This document shows, piece after piece, positions 34,400 to 42,814 of a DNA stretch of 64,000 nucleotides. The notes under the pieces were generated by a model. It had not been told where the DNA came from. It did not search any database and saw only the letters and a program-made list of their open reading frames with translations. Positions within the stretch are counted from its first letter, which is position 1, and the number at the start of each line of letters is the position of its first letter. Source of the stretch: Bradyrhizobium nanningense (GTDB lineage: Bacteria > Pseudomonadota > Alphaproteobacteria > Rhizobiales > Xanthobacteraceae); NCBI RefSeq assembly GCF_004114535.1, contig NZ_LBJC01000077.1, positions 31,056 through 95,055 of the forward strand. Direction: 5' to 3'. The position numbers were made by a program, and so were the translations under genes.

Positions 34400-35389
34400 A
34401 TGCCGATCCAAAATGCCGAAATCGCCGAGATGTTCGACCAGACCGCCGAGCTCCTGGAGATTAAGGGCGACAACCCCTTCCGTTCCCGCGCTTACCGCAA
34501 CGCGGCTCGTTTGATCGAGCGCCTGCCAAAGAGCATCACGAGCCTGCTGAAGGCGGGCGAGGACCTCTCCGAACTACCCGGCATCGGCAAGGACCTCGCC
34601 GGAAAGATCGCGACCATCGTTGCGACCCATAAATTCGACGTGCTTGACCGCCTCAAGCGCGAACTCCCGGGTGATCTCGGCGAGATCGCAGCCCTTCCGG
34701 GACTGGGGCCAAAACGGGTCAAGCTGCTGTACGACAGACTGGGCGTCCGCTCGCTCGAGGATTTGCGGCGTGCGATCAGGTCGGGGCGGCTGCGGGAGCT
34801 GAAGGGCTTCGGGACCAAAAGCGAAGAGAAGCTTGCAGCCGCGCTGGCCAAGCCGCAGGCGGAAAAGCGTTTCAAATTGTCCGAGGCCGAAGCCGAAGCA
34901 GAAGCATTGCTGAACTATTTGCGCGGCACCAAGCCGGATCAGATGGCGGTCGCCGGAAGCTATCGCCGCAGGCGCGAGACGGTCGGCGATCTCGATATCG
35001 TCGTGGCCGTGCACAATGGCGCCGCGGTTGGCGACCAGCTCATCAAGTACGAGGATGTCGGCAACGTGCTTGCACACGGACCGACCAGGACGACCGTTGT
35101 CCTCCGCTCCGGCCTTCAAGTCGACTTGCGCATCGTTCCGAGGGCGAGTTACGGGGCGGCGCTCATCTACTTCACGGGCTCCAAGGCGCACAACATTGCC
35201 CTGCGAGGGCTTGCCAACAACCGCGGCTGGAAGCTCAACGAATATGGCCTGTTCGAAGGGCAGCGGCGCGTCGCGGGTGCGACTGAAGAGGAAATCTACC
35301 GCAAGCTCGGTCTCGCCGCGGTTCCGCCGGAGATGCGCGAGGATCGCGGCGAGATCGCCCTTGCAAGCGCCGGCAATCTCCCAGGCTGA
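34400..35389 (+). CDS. polX: DNA polymerase X family, polymerase part (split from its PHP domain)
   Basis: The 329 residues correspond to the N-terminal part of bacterial PolX. The helical 8-kDa-like region contains LSELPGIGKDLAGKIATI (a helix-hairpin-helix), followed by a second HhH (LPGLGPKRVKLLYDRLG). The nucleotidyltransferase core has AGSYRRRRETVGDLDIVV with the D-x-D metal pair. Normal PolX runs on through a short linker into a PHP nuclease of about 240 residues. Here a one-base deletion near 35383 creates a TGA after GNLPG. The polymerase core itself looks intact. PolX works in base-excision repair gap filling. Confidence 0.85.
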   Translation: MPIQNAEIAEMFDQTAELLEIKGDNPFRSRAYRNAARLIERLPKSITSLLKAGEDLSELPGIGKDLAGKIATIVATHKFDVLDRLKRELPGDLGEIAALPGLGPKRVKLLYDRLGVRSLEDLRRAIRSGRLRELKGFGTKSEEKLAAALAKPQAEKRFKLSEAEAEAEALLNYLRGTKPDQMAVAGSYRRRRETVGDLDIVVAVHNGAAVGDQLIKYEDVGNVLAHGPTRTTVVLRSGLQVDLRIVPRASYGAALIYFTGSKAHNIALRGLANNRGWKLNEYGLFEGQRRVAGATEEEIYRKLGLAAVPPEMREDRGEIALASAGNLPG

Positions 35390-35415
35390 TTGCTCTTGGA
35401 GATATTCGAGGCGAC

Positions 35416-36111
35416 TTGCACGTCCATTCCAACTGGAGTGATGGGACGGCCCCGATTGCGGACATGGCGGCTGCGGCGAAAGCCAGAGGCTATGATTACA
35501 TCGCCATCACCGACCACAGCCAGCACGTTACGGTCGCCCATGGTTTGGATCCGGCACGGCTGAGCCGCCAGATCGATGAAATCGATCGACTGAACGACAA
35601 ATTGGGCAGATTCACCGTCCTCAAGGGGGCAGAGGTTGACATCCTCGCCGATGGGCGCCTCGACTTGCCCGACAAGATATTGTCGCGGCTCGATCTCGTG
35701 GTTGCGGCTGTGCACTACAAGTTCGATCTGTCGCGCAAGCTGCAGACCGACCGCATCATCCGCGCGATGGACAACAGGCATGTGTCCATCATTGCCCATC
35801 CCACGGGTCGGCTTATCGGCGAGCGCGAGCCCTATGACGTCGGTATGGAGGCGATCATCGCAGCCGCAGCCGACTGCGGCTGCTGTCTTGAACTGAATGC
35901 AGATCCCGACCGGCTGGACCTCACGGATATTCATGCCCATGCTGCTAAATCGGCGGGAGCCAAGCTCGTCATCTCGACCGACGCCCATGCGACCGCTGGC
36001 TTCTCCAATATGCGGTTCGGCGTCGACCAGGCGCGCCGCGGCTGGCTGGAGCCGGCGGATGTGATCAATACGCAGCCGCTGCCAAACTTGCGAAAGCTGC
36101 TGAGACGATAG
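35416..36111 (+). CDS. PHP-domain phosphoesterase part of PolX (split by frameshift)
   Basis: It continues PolX in the next frame: GDIRGDLHVHSNWSDGTAPI opens the PHP domain with its H-x-H metal site. DYIAITDHSQH, LKGAEVDIL, AAVHYKF, IAHPTGR and ISTDAHAT follow, giving the usual set of metal ligands. In-frame similarity actually begins near 35391, with no good start codon; a TTG at 35416 is the only candidate. Intact PolX uses this domain as a 3'-5' exonuclease / AP endonuclease. Unless the frameshift is bypassed or is a sequencing error, this half is probably not made. Confidence 0.75.
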   Translation: MHVHSNWSDGTAPIADMAAAAKARGYDYIAITDHSQHVTVAHGLDPARLSRQIDEIDRLNDKLGRFTVLKGAEVDILADGRLDLPDKILSRLDLVVAAVHYKFDLSRKLQTDRIIRAMDNRHVSIIAHPTGRLIGEREPYDVGMEAIIAAAADCGCCLELNADPDRLDLTDIHAHAAKSAGAKLVISTDAHATAGFSNMRFGVDQARRGWLEPADVINTQPLPNLRKLLRR

Positions 36112-36164
36112 TTGGCACTCCGCAAGATGTCTTTCGCCCAAGCCGTTAGTATCGGACCACAAAC

Positions 36165-37413
36165 ATGCCCGCCATAAGCAGGATTGTCTTTCTGGGCGCC
36201 AGCAGTGCGGCGTTCGGTATGAGCATGTTCCAGGATTTGTTCTCTAACTCCGAGCTTGCAGGTAGCGAGTTGATCCTGGTCGGTAGGAACGCCGAACGGC
36301 TCGGTCGTTCGCTATGCCTCGCACAAGTGCTCAACGAGAAGACTGGGGCGGGGTTGAAAATCGAATCTACGACTGATTGGCGCGCAGCGCTGGATGGCGC
36401 CGACTTCGTTGTTCATTCGACGGCGGTCGACCGCAATCGACTGTGGCGCTTCGATTTCGAAGCCGCGGAAATACGGGATTCGGCATACTCTTGGCGAAAA
36501 TGGCGGGCGGGCTATTCTTTACGTTGAGGACATTGCCGGTTGTCTTCGACTTCGTGCGTGAGATGGAACAGCGCTGCCCACGAGCACTGTTCATCAACTT
36601 CTCCAATCCGGAGAGTCGGATCATTCTCGCCCTCGGTCTGCACAGTACGATTCGGAGCGTGGGCCTGTGCCATGGCATCTTTTTGGCGCGCGGGCAGGTG
36701 ACCTCGATACTGGACCTGCCTGAGGAACGGATCGATGTCTGGGGTGCCGGTCTGAATCACTTCCAGTGCCTCATGCAGATCTGCGATCGCGAGATTGGCG
36801 CCGATCTCTATCCGCTTCTTAAAGAGGGGAAATGAGCTTTGATGCGTCCATTGCTCCGCTGACACGAAAGCTGTTGCGCGCCTTTGGCTATTGGCTTGGC
36901 TGCGGCGATGCTCATGTCGGCGAGTATCTGTCCTTCGGGTGGGAGGCGGGAGAGGGTGACTATAATTTCGACTGGGATGAGGGCGAACGCGCCAAGCTGG
37001 TGCGGCTAATTGATGATGTCCTTGCTAGTCGGACCATGATCCCATCGTGGTGGCTGCAGCCTTCGGGCGAGCGGGCGGCAACGATCATTTCGTCCATTCT
37101 TCATGACCGCAAGCAGTCGATCGAGTCGGCCGTTGTCCATAACCGCGGAATTATTCCGAATCTGCCGGCCAATGCTGCGGTCGAGATGCCCGTTGTAGCA
37201 GATGCCGCAGGCATTCACCCTGTTTTCCTAGGACCGCTTCCAGACGCGGTCAGTAAGCTGATGGCAATTCAGGTCGGTGTTCAACAGCTCGCGGTTGAGG
37301 CAGCCATGCAGGGCTCAAAGGAACTCGCGCTGCAAACGCTGCTGATCGATCCTGTAATAGGTTCTGAAGATGCCGCGCGAGGACTGCTCGAGGAGCTTTG
37401 GCAGATCAATTGA
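36165..37413 (+). pseudogene. Degenerate GH4 family alpha-galactosidase/glucosidase
   Basis: Three reading frames together give most of a glycoside hydrolase family 4 enzyme. The NAD-binding start is IVFLGASSAAFGMSMFQDL. The middle reads KYGIRHTLGENGG, then FINFSNPESRI and GLCHGI, and the end includes GYWLGCGDAHVGEYLSFGWEAGE. Breaks lie near 36465, near 36508 (a few bases of a GGPGG segment missing) and near 36833 (premature TGA). GH4 enzymes need NAD and Mn and open alpha-glycosides. With at least three lesions this is a pseudogene. Confidence 0.85.
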
Positions 37414-37581
37414 CCCTACATTCGCCGATGTGTCCGAAGGAGGGCTCAGTTGAGCGGGCTTGGACGGTAAGGCGAATTGACTTCAAGCCGACTGGAACTC
37501 GGCACTGAGTGCCGAGCACTCCTTGCTGAGGGTAATGTGCCACCGCTTGATAGATCAGACAAGACGCTCTGCGCCCAACGG

Positions 37582-37836
37582 CTAGTGAACCTCGGAGCTC
37601 GGAGGTTCGCTGGCAGGTCGGACATCGACAATGTCGCCGTCGTTGACATGATCCCGAACTGCTGGGAACTCTGTTGAGTTGATCTCGAGGAGCCACCGCC
37701 GCCACTCTTTTGGATGTCCCTCTGGCACGACCGGTTCGCCACCCGCAGTATACCGATATTTTGCCAGAGCCTGAGCGGCTCGCTCCATCGCATCGCTATT
37801 CCTCAAGGTAACAACGCATCTCATCTCGCACCTCAT
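37582..37836 (-). CDS. Small hypothetical protein
   Basis: An 84-residue protein with NSDAMERAAQALAKYRYTAGG, PEGHPKEWRRWL and VRDHVNDGDIVDVRP. The composition looks like real soluble protein, but I recognise no family and the ribosome-binding site is weak. It stands alone among relics. Confidence 0.45.
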   Translation of the reverse strand: MRCEMRCVVTLRNSDAMERAAQALAKYRYTAGGEPVVPEGHPKEWRRWLLEINSTEFPAVRDHVNDGDIVDVRPASEPPSSEVH

Positions 37837-38249
37837 CTGAAATCTTGACGCATAATACTGTGACCTTGAGTGCCCGTTTGATGTTGCGCCAGGTCAACGT
37901 ATGTCCGGCTGGACTTTCTAAATTTTCAAGTGTGCCCAGGGGATCAGAGTCCCCTGGCACGAAGAAGGCTCATAGATCTTTCGTGGATGACATGATGAGG
38001 GCATGGCCGCATGTCGATTGATCCATCTCAATTTCGATAGCCAATGGATAGTGTTCGGGCCAGATTGGTCGGCCATTGCTTCTGTGAGACAGGGCAATTG
38101 GAAGTGGCCGGCACGGAGCCGCGGGCAATACTTCTCCAAGCCCCGGCGGTCCCACCAATATGGGCAGGACAAAGCAATCTCAAAGCGAGGCCTCATAGGC
38201 TTGAACGTCAAGGGCGGTGCTTCCGAACTAGGATCTGCATTACAGTTTC
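37837..38249 (+). other. Intergenic region without a recognisable gene
   Basis: No frame has a convincing start or familiar sequence. It separates the 84-residue minus-strand gene from a small gene relic. Confidence 0.35.
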
Positions 38250-38459
38250 ATGCATCAGACTGACGCGCAAAAATTCCGGGAAGAGGCTGAGGAGTGCCGC
38301 GTGCAGGCCGCTGCCGCGAGGTTGATAGGGACAACGCAAGCTCCCCAAGAGCCGTCAACTTACATTGGGGTTGGCGGCTCGTTGCTCTTCGGAACGGGGC
38401 GCAACCCGGCGCTGCAGGTTGCGCTGATGTGCATCAGCACTATACGCAAAGACGTTTAA
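38250..38459 (+). pseudogene. Relic of the QTDAQKFR small-protein family, copy 2
   Basis: MHQTDAQKFREEAEECRVQA matches the first 25 residues of the copies at 28855 and 47332. After that the sequence bears no relation to the family (expected ...EAWLRLAADWV...), so the gene seems to have been fused to unrelated DNA. A 69-residue product is possible but probably non-functional. Confidence 0.5.
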
Positions 38460-38547
38460 GGCTCGGGATGTGAGATATATTTCATAGTCGCATTCCCCGA
38501 TTCTGGTAGGCTCTCCGCGATACTTAATCCTTTTTGGGGTTTAACCG

Positions 38548-38703
38548 ATGAGAGTACTGGCCAGAGTCATTCCGAGCCTTTCCGCAGTTGAGTTCGATAG
38601 CGAAGAACTCAAGACCATCTGCATCTTCTCCGGCCTCGGCTTGCTCGTCTCGCTGCTGGCTCTGATGACCGGTGGTCTCGACACGCGCGGCGCGCTGTTT
38701 TGA
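38548..38703 (+). CDS. Small single-span membrane protein
   Basis: A 51-residue ORF: MRVLARVIPSLSAVEFDSEE followed by a hydrophobic segment (ICIFSGLGLLVSLLALM) and the tail GGLDTRGALF. Short proteins of this kind (RVIPSLS...) occur in Bradyrhizobium, without an assigned role. An AT-rich upstream region (38455-38540) could hold its promoter. Confidence 0.55.
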   Translation: MRVLARVIPSLSAVEFDSEELKTICIFSGLGLLVSLLALMTGGLDTRGALF

Positions 38704-39132
38704 TACGGGAGAACCGCCGCCTGCTGCGATCACTTTGAACTTGCGACGTAGTCGTTAGCCCAGCCGATGATTCTGCCGCATCAGCGGCCGTGGACCCAAC
38801 TCGATGAAGATGCGGCCGTCCCGCACAAGCTCGATGCTATTGGCGACCTCGAACAGAGCTTGCGGGCGGCGGTGGCAGGATCGGCGAGGGGGCGGGCAGC
38901 GGCGTACTTCATCGTGCGGTTCGATACGCTGGTCGAAACCAGCCGACCAGCTGCGGGCGGCGCTCAACAGGGCCCGTAGATTTACGGCGTCGAATATTGC
39001 AGACCATCTCACCGTCGAGACGGAGCAAGTAGATCGGACTTGCATCTGTACCGCGTCTCTGATCCCGTAATTATGGAGTGCCCTGATTGGTGGAATGCCC
39101 GGAGAACTAGAAGCGCCCGCGAGTGGGGGGGC
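38704..39132 (+). other. Intergenic region without a recognisable gene
   Basis: Long frames on the minus strand are shadows that extend into the PAS gene. I see no supported gene or RNA. Confidence 0.35.
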
Positions 39133-39759
39133 ATGCAGCGCTACATCGAAGAACAGAACATCGCTCACTTCCAGCGGCTCCTCTTGGAGGAGACCGATCA
39201 AGGGTCCCGACGTTTCATTCAAGAGCAGTTGTTGGCCTCGAGGCGAAGACTCGCGACCCTCATGGCGGTTGCGACAGGACTGAAGACGAAGCCCCAGATC
39301 ATCCGGGAGCGGACATTCCCGCACCCCGAGACGAAGCTCATGAGCAAGTTCCGGCATGAGTTCGAGATGGCAACGACGCCGCAGTTGCTGATCGACCCCG
39401 GCGGGGGCTTGCACATCGTAGACGCCAATCAGACTTATGCAGCGGCGACGATGATCGAGCCCGGCAGAGTGGCCGGCGAAAGGATGTTTGACGTCTTCCT
39501 CGATAATCCGGGCGATCCTTTTGCCGATGGTGTCGCAAACCTATACGATTCCCTTCGCATTGTTGCCGAGACCCGTCAGCCGCACGGGATGGCCATTCAA
39601 CGATATGATGTGAGAGACCCAACTGGGAAATTCGTCGAGCGATACTGGCAGCCGCTCAATAGGCCAGTCCTGAACGAAGTTGGCGATCTCGCTTTCATCC
39701 TTCACCAGGTGATCGACGTAACAGCGCAATTTGCCCGCCGGCCTCGGCAGTTTGCCTAG
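39133..39759 (+). CDS. PAS-domain protein with helical N-terminus
   Basis: A 208-residue protein. Residues 1-45 form a helical hairpin (HFQRLLLEE, then RRFIQEQLL) resembling the small proteins at 24992 and 26832. From about residue 80 there is a PAS-like sensor domain (LLIDPGGGLHIVDANQTYAAAT, then GERMFDVFLDNPGD and VRDPTGKFVERYWQPLNRPV). No output domain is present. I chose ATG 39133, after a G-rich stretch, over an in-frame start at 39040. It may be an accessory sensor; its partner is unknown. Confidence 0.7.
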   Translation: MQRYIEEQNIAHFQRLLLEETDQGSRRFIQEQLLASRRRLATLMAVATGLKTKPQIIRERTFPHPETKLMSKFRHEFEMATTPQLLIDPGGGLHIVDANQTYAAATMIEPGRVAGERMFDVFLDNPGDPFADGVANLYDSLRIVAETRQPHGMAIQRYDVRDPTGKFVERYWQPLNRPVLNEVGDLAFILHQVIDVTAQFARRPRQFA

Positions 39760-39803
39760 GCTCTTTTGCACTTGCGGCGGGACCGGCCAGCTTGATCTGA
39801 AAG

Positions 39804-40178
39804 TCACTCCGGCCGGTAGCCACCGTCTTTCACCTGCCGCGCGATTACAGCGTTCGCTTCTCGGATAGCGCGGCCTTCGTCTCCGGTTCGCTCCAGGCAA
39901 TCGTTGGCGATCTTTGCCCAAAGCTCCTTCAATTCCCACGTTGTCGCCTTGTGCGTGTGCCTTTCGGCATCATTTGCTGACCATGGCGTTTGATCAAACT
40001 CCCTTGCCCAGGTAATCACACGGCCCAGCTTGGAGTGAAACACGCGACCCGCCGCTGGCGTCCCCTTGAAGCCGGTGTCAAGCACACGCTGAATCGTCGT
40101 CGCCTCAAGGCTCTCTACAGGGGCATTACCCCATGCTTCATAGATGATGGTCATATAGCGACCGTACTGCTGGCGCAT
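39804..40178 (-). pseudogene. Chimeric relic: integrase core-binding fragment joined to a small-protein tail
   Basis: The first roughly 70 residues (YGRYMTIIYEAWGN, then TIQRVLDTGF and RVFHSKLGRVITWAREFD) look like the N-terminal core-binding region of a tyrosine recombinase. The last roughly 50 residues (PWSANDAERHTHKA, then LWAKIANDCLERTGDEGRAI and REANAV) resemble a different short rhizobial family (TGDEGxAIRxANA) whose start codon is now ACG. No catalytic recombinase domain follows. A deletion joining two genes near 39985 explains this best. Confidence 0.5.
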
Positions 40179-40729
40179 CGCCTCGCTGATGTCCTCGGTG
40201 CAGGCCTTATGCTCCTAGAATTAGGTGATGGGTGTAGAGAAGGTCTTGCGGTCATCCGCTAGGAGCTTGCGGCCGACCTCTCGACGGCCGCTCAGAACGC
40301 GGCACAGTCGGCGGGTGGCGGCAGGGGATGCCGGCGAGGGGCTCATCCACTAAGAACCACGACCATGTCTCTGGCCCGTCCTTGACGGCGTCCAGCCGCG
40401 GCATTTGCGCCACGCGCCTGGCGAACTCTTCCGCAGTTATCTTAGAGTGTGACTTAGTTGCCAAAATTGAAGGGCCTTTGCTGCGAGTTGACGGCCTTGC
40501 AGCAGTTTTACTTGTTCCCAGACGCCGCACTGGGGCGAAAACTGGGTACGGTCATGCCACTTCTCTCTCGCTGGACCTGTCCTCGAACTGCAACCAGACC
40601 ATTATGAGCGGCTGGGCAGACGCGATATCGTTGATTGTCTTGCGTATTCGTTGGAGTTCGATCGGCTTCATCGGGCTTCGGTCGGGCCGTTTCTGCTGCG
40701 AATCTTATGCGGTGCTTGCAGAGCTCCGA
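40179..40729 (-). other. Decayed sequence between the chimeric relic and ppk2
   Basis: A minus-strand piece at about 40355-40465 reads ITAEEFARRVAQMPRLDAV and PETWSWFLVDEPLAG, which looks like former coding sequence, but the frame breaks after LAGIP. I could not assign it. The remainder shows no feature. Confidence 0.3.
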
Positions 40730-41566
40730 CTACCCAAGGTTCCCTGCGTTTGACACATCCTGCGCGGAAGCAAACCCCAGTTTGCGCAGAGAGGATTGAT
40801 CGTCATAACGGCCCTGCTCCGTGCGCTTCGGCAGCTTCACCTTTTTGGGTCTCAACCGTTTGAACGGAATCGATTTCAAAATGTGCGAAATGCAATCGAG
40901 GCGGGCGTGCTTCTTGTCGTCCGATCGAACCACGCACCAGGGCGCGTGCTTCGAATGCGTGGCCTTGAGCATCATGTCCCGCGCCCGGGAATAGTCGTAC
41001 CAGCGGCGGAAAGACTCGACATCCATCGGGCTCAGTTTCCACTGCCGCAAGGGATCGTCGATGCGGGCCAGAAAGCGACGGTGCTGCTCCTCCATTCCGA
41101 CTTCGAGCCATAGCTTGATCAGGATGATGCCGCCGTCCACCATGTACTTCTCCGATGTCGGGCAGAGCGCCAGAAATCGCTCGTGCTGCGCTGGCGTGCA
41201 GAAGCCCATGACGTATTCCACGCCGGCGCGATTGTACCAACTGCGGTCGAAGATCACGATCTCGCCGGCCGCAGGAAAGTGTTCTATGTAACGCTGCATA
41301 TACAGCTGGGTCTTTTCCCGGTCCGACGGCGCGGGCAAAGCCACGATGCGAAACACTCGTGGGCTGACGCGCTCCGTAATCGCCTTGATGACACCGCCCT
41401 TGCCGGCAGCATCGCGCCCCTCGAATACGAGAATGACGCGCAGCCCCTTGAGCTTGACCCAGTCCTGCAGGTGACAGAGCTCGACCTGAAGTTTGCGGAG
41501 CTCTTTCTCATAGGTCTTCCGCTTCATCTTGCCCGATTCTTCGATCCCGGTCGGTTTCTTCGCCAT
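40730..41566 (-). CDS. ppk2: Polyphosphate kinase 2 (PPK2 family)
   Basis: About 278 residues. The Walker A-like motif is FEGRDAAGKGG, and the PPK2 motif DRSWYNRAGVEYVMGFC is present, with KLSPMDVESFRRW later. This single-domain class transfers phosphate between polyphosphate and nucleoside mono- or diphosphates, usually to regenerate GTP or ATP. The start at 41566 follows GAGGAGG; a TTG at 41584 is the alternative. It lies 57 bases downstream of the ABC permease gene on the same strand and may belong to that operon and its FixK-type promoter. Confidence 0.92.
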   Translation of the reverse strand: MAKKPTGIEESGKMKRKTYEKELRKLQVELCHLQDWVKLKGLRVILVFEGRDAAGKGGVIKAITERVSPRVFRIVALPAPSDREKTQLYMQRYIEHFPAAGEIVIFDRSWYNRAGVEYVMGFCTPAQHERFLALCPTSEKYMVDGGIILIKLWLEVGMEEQHRRFLARIDDPLRQWKLSPMDVESFRRWYDYSRARDMMLKATHSKHAPWCVVRSDDKKHARLDCISHILKSIPFKRLRPKKVKLPKRTEQGRYDDQSSLRKLGFASAQDVSNAGNLG

Positions 41567-41623
41567 CACGGCCTCCTCGCGCAAATGTCTGGTCGATGCC
41601 TGTCAACCGACGCTCCTCGACGC

Positions 41624-42811
41624 TCATTCAGCTTCGAAGATGACCCGCCGGAAGCGGTTCAAGGCGAAGACGAAGTAGACGCTTCCGATCACGAACATCG
41701 CTAGAATCGGCTGCCAGACCAGCGAGAGATCGGCACCGCGAAACAGGACTGCCTGCGCGAAGGAGACAAAGTGGGGTGTCGGGCTGACGGTTTCGATAAC
41801 GTATTGCAACCAGATCGGCATGCTCTCCATCGGCGTGCTGCTGCCGGACAGGAGTTGCGTCATCATCAGAACCGGCATCGCGAGCAGACCGAACTGTCCC
41901 ATGGTGGTCGCGAGCGTACCCAGCAGAATGCCGAGCGCGGCGACGACCAGAGCGTACTCCGCCGCGCCGAGCAGGAACAACAGACGCGATCCCGCGATCG
42001 GCGAGCCGATCCACAAGTGGACCACGAACTGCAATGACAGCATCGCCGCGATCAGGATGATGAGGCCGTTGGCGAACATCTTGGCGAGCATGATTTCGGC
42101 CGGCTGCACCGGCATGACGAGGAGATGTTCAACTGTACCTTGTTCACGTTCGCGTATGAGCGCGGCTCCGGTGAGTATGACCGTGAGCAGCGTGATCTGG
42201 TTGATCACTTGGGTCATGGCCGAGAACCATGCAGTGACGAGATTTGGATTGAATTCGGACCGCACGACCAGATTGATCGGTGCCGCCTTGGTCCTGCTCG
42301 TACTGCCGAGAAAGCTCTGGATCTCGTTGCTGATCGCCGTTTTCAGGTAGTTGGCGCCGTTGCCGGCTTGCGCCACGATCGTTGCGTCGACGTTGATCTG
42401 CAGCGATGTCTTGCGTTGCGCGCGGAGGTCAGACTCGAAGTTCGGCGGAATTTCCACGACGAACAGCAGCGCTCCACTGTCCATCTTTGCGTCGATTTCG
42501 CCAGCGCGAATCTGGACCGCGGGCTGGAATGTCGGGGGCAGCAGCGCCTCTGCGATCTGGCGCGACAGCGAGGAGCCGTCCTCGTCGACGATCCCGACGG
42601 ACAGGTTCGTGGCATCCGTCACGGCGCCGGTCGCGACCGTGTTCACGGAAATGCTGAACGCATAGATCACAAGCACGAGCATGGTCGGATCGGCGCGAAT
42701 GCTCCTTAGCTCCTTGACGACGAGTTTTATCGTGTTGACGACGTGATCCAGGAACGTGAGTGGTTTGGACTTGACGAGGGGCGATGTAATCTTGCGGGCA
42801 TCCGAGGCCAT
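41624..42811 (-). CDS. ABC-2 type permease (YhhJ-like)
   Basis: A 395-residue membrane protein. One N-terminal membrane anchor (LVLVIYAFSISVNTV) is followed by a large periplasmic domain. Five or so hydrophobic segments occupy residues 220-390, with the ABC-2 family motif REREQGTVEHLLVMPVQPAEI between them. In E. coli the order yhiI-rbbA-yhhJ is the same. It starts 3 bases after the RbbA-like stop and probably forms a membrane complex with it. Confidence 0.9.
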   Translation of the reverse strand: MASDARKITSPLVKSKPLTFLDHVVNTIKLVVKELRSIRADPTMLVLVIYAFSISVNTVATGAVTDATNLSVGIVDEDGSSLSRQIAEALLPPTFQPAVQIRAGEIDAKMDSGALLFVVEIPPNFESDLRAQRKTSLQINVDATIVAQAGNGANYLKTAISNEIQSFLGSTSRTKAAPINLVVRSEFNPNLVTAWFSAMTQVINQITLLTVILTGAALIREREQGTVEHLLVMPVQPAEIMLAKMFANGLIILIAAMLSLQFVVHLWIGSPIAGSRLLFLLGAAEYALVVAALGILLGTLATTMGQFGLLAMPVLMMTQLLSGSSTPMESMPIWLQYVIETVSPTPHFVSFAQAVLFRGADLSLVWQPILAMFVIGSVYFVFALNRFRRVIFEAE

Positions 42812-42814
42812 GTC

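Noticed and set aside
37477..37705. Short ORFs on both strands around 37.5 kb
   Set aside because: Only the 84-residue minus-strand frame has protein-like composition; the others overlap it without support.
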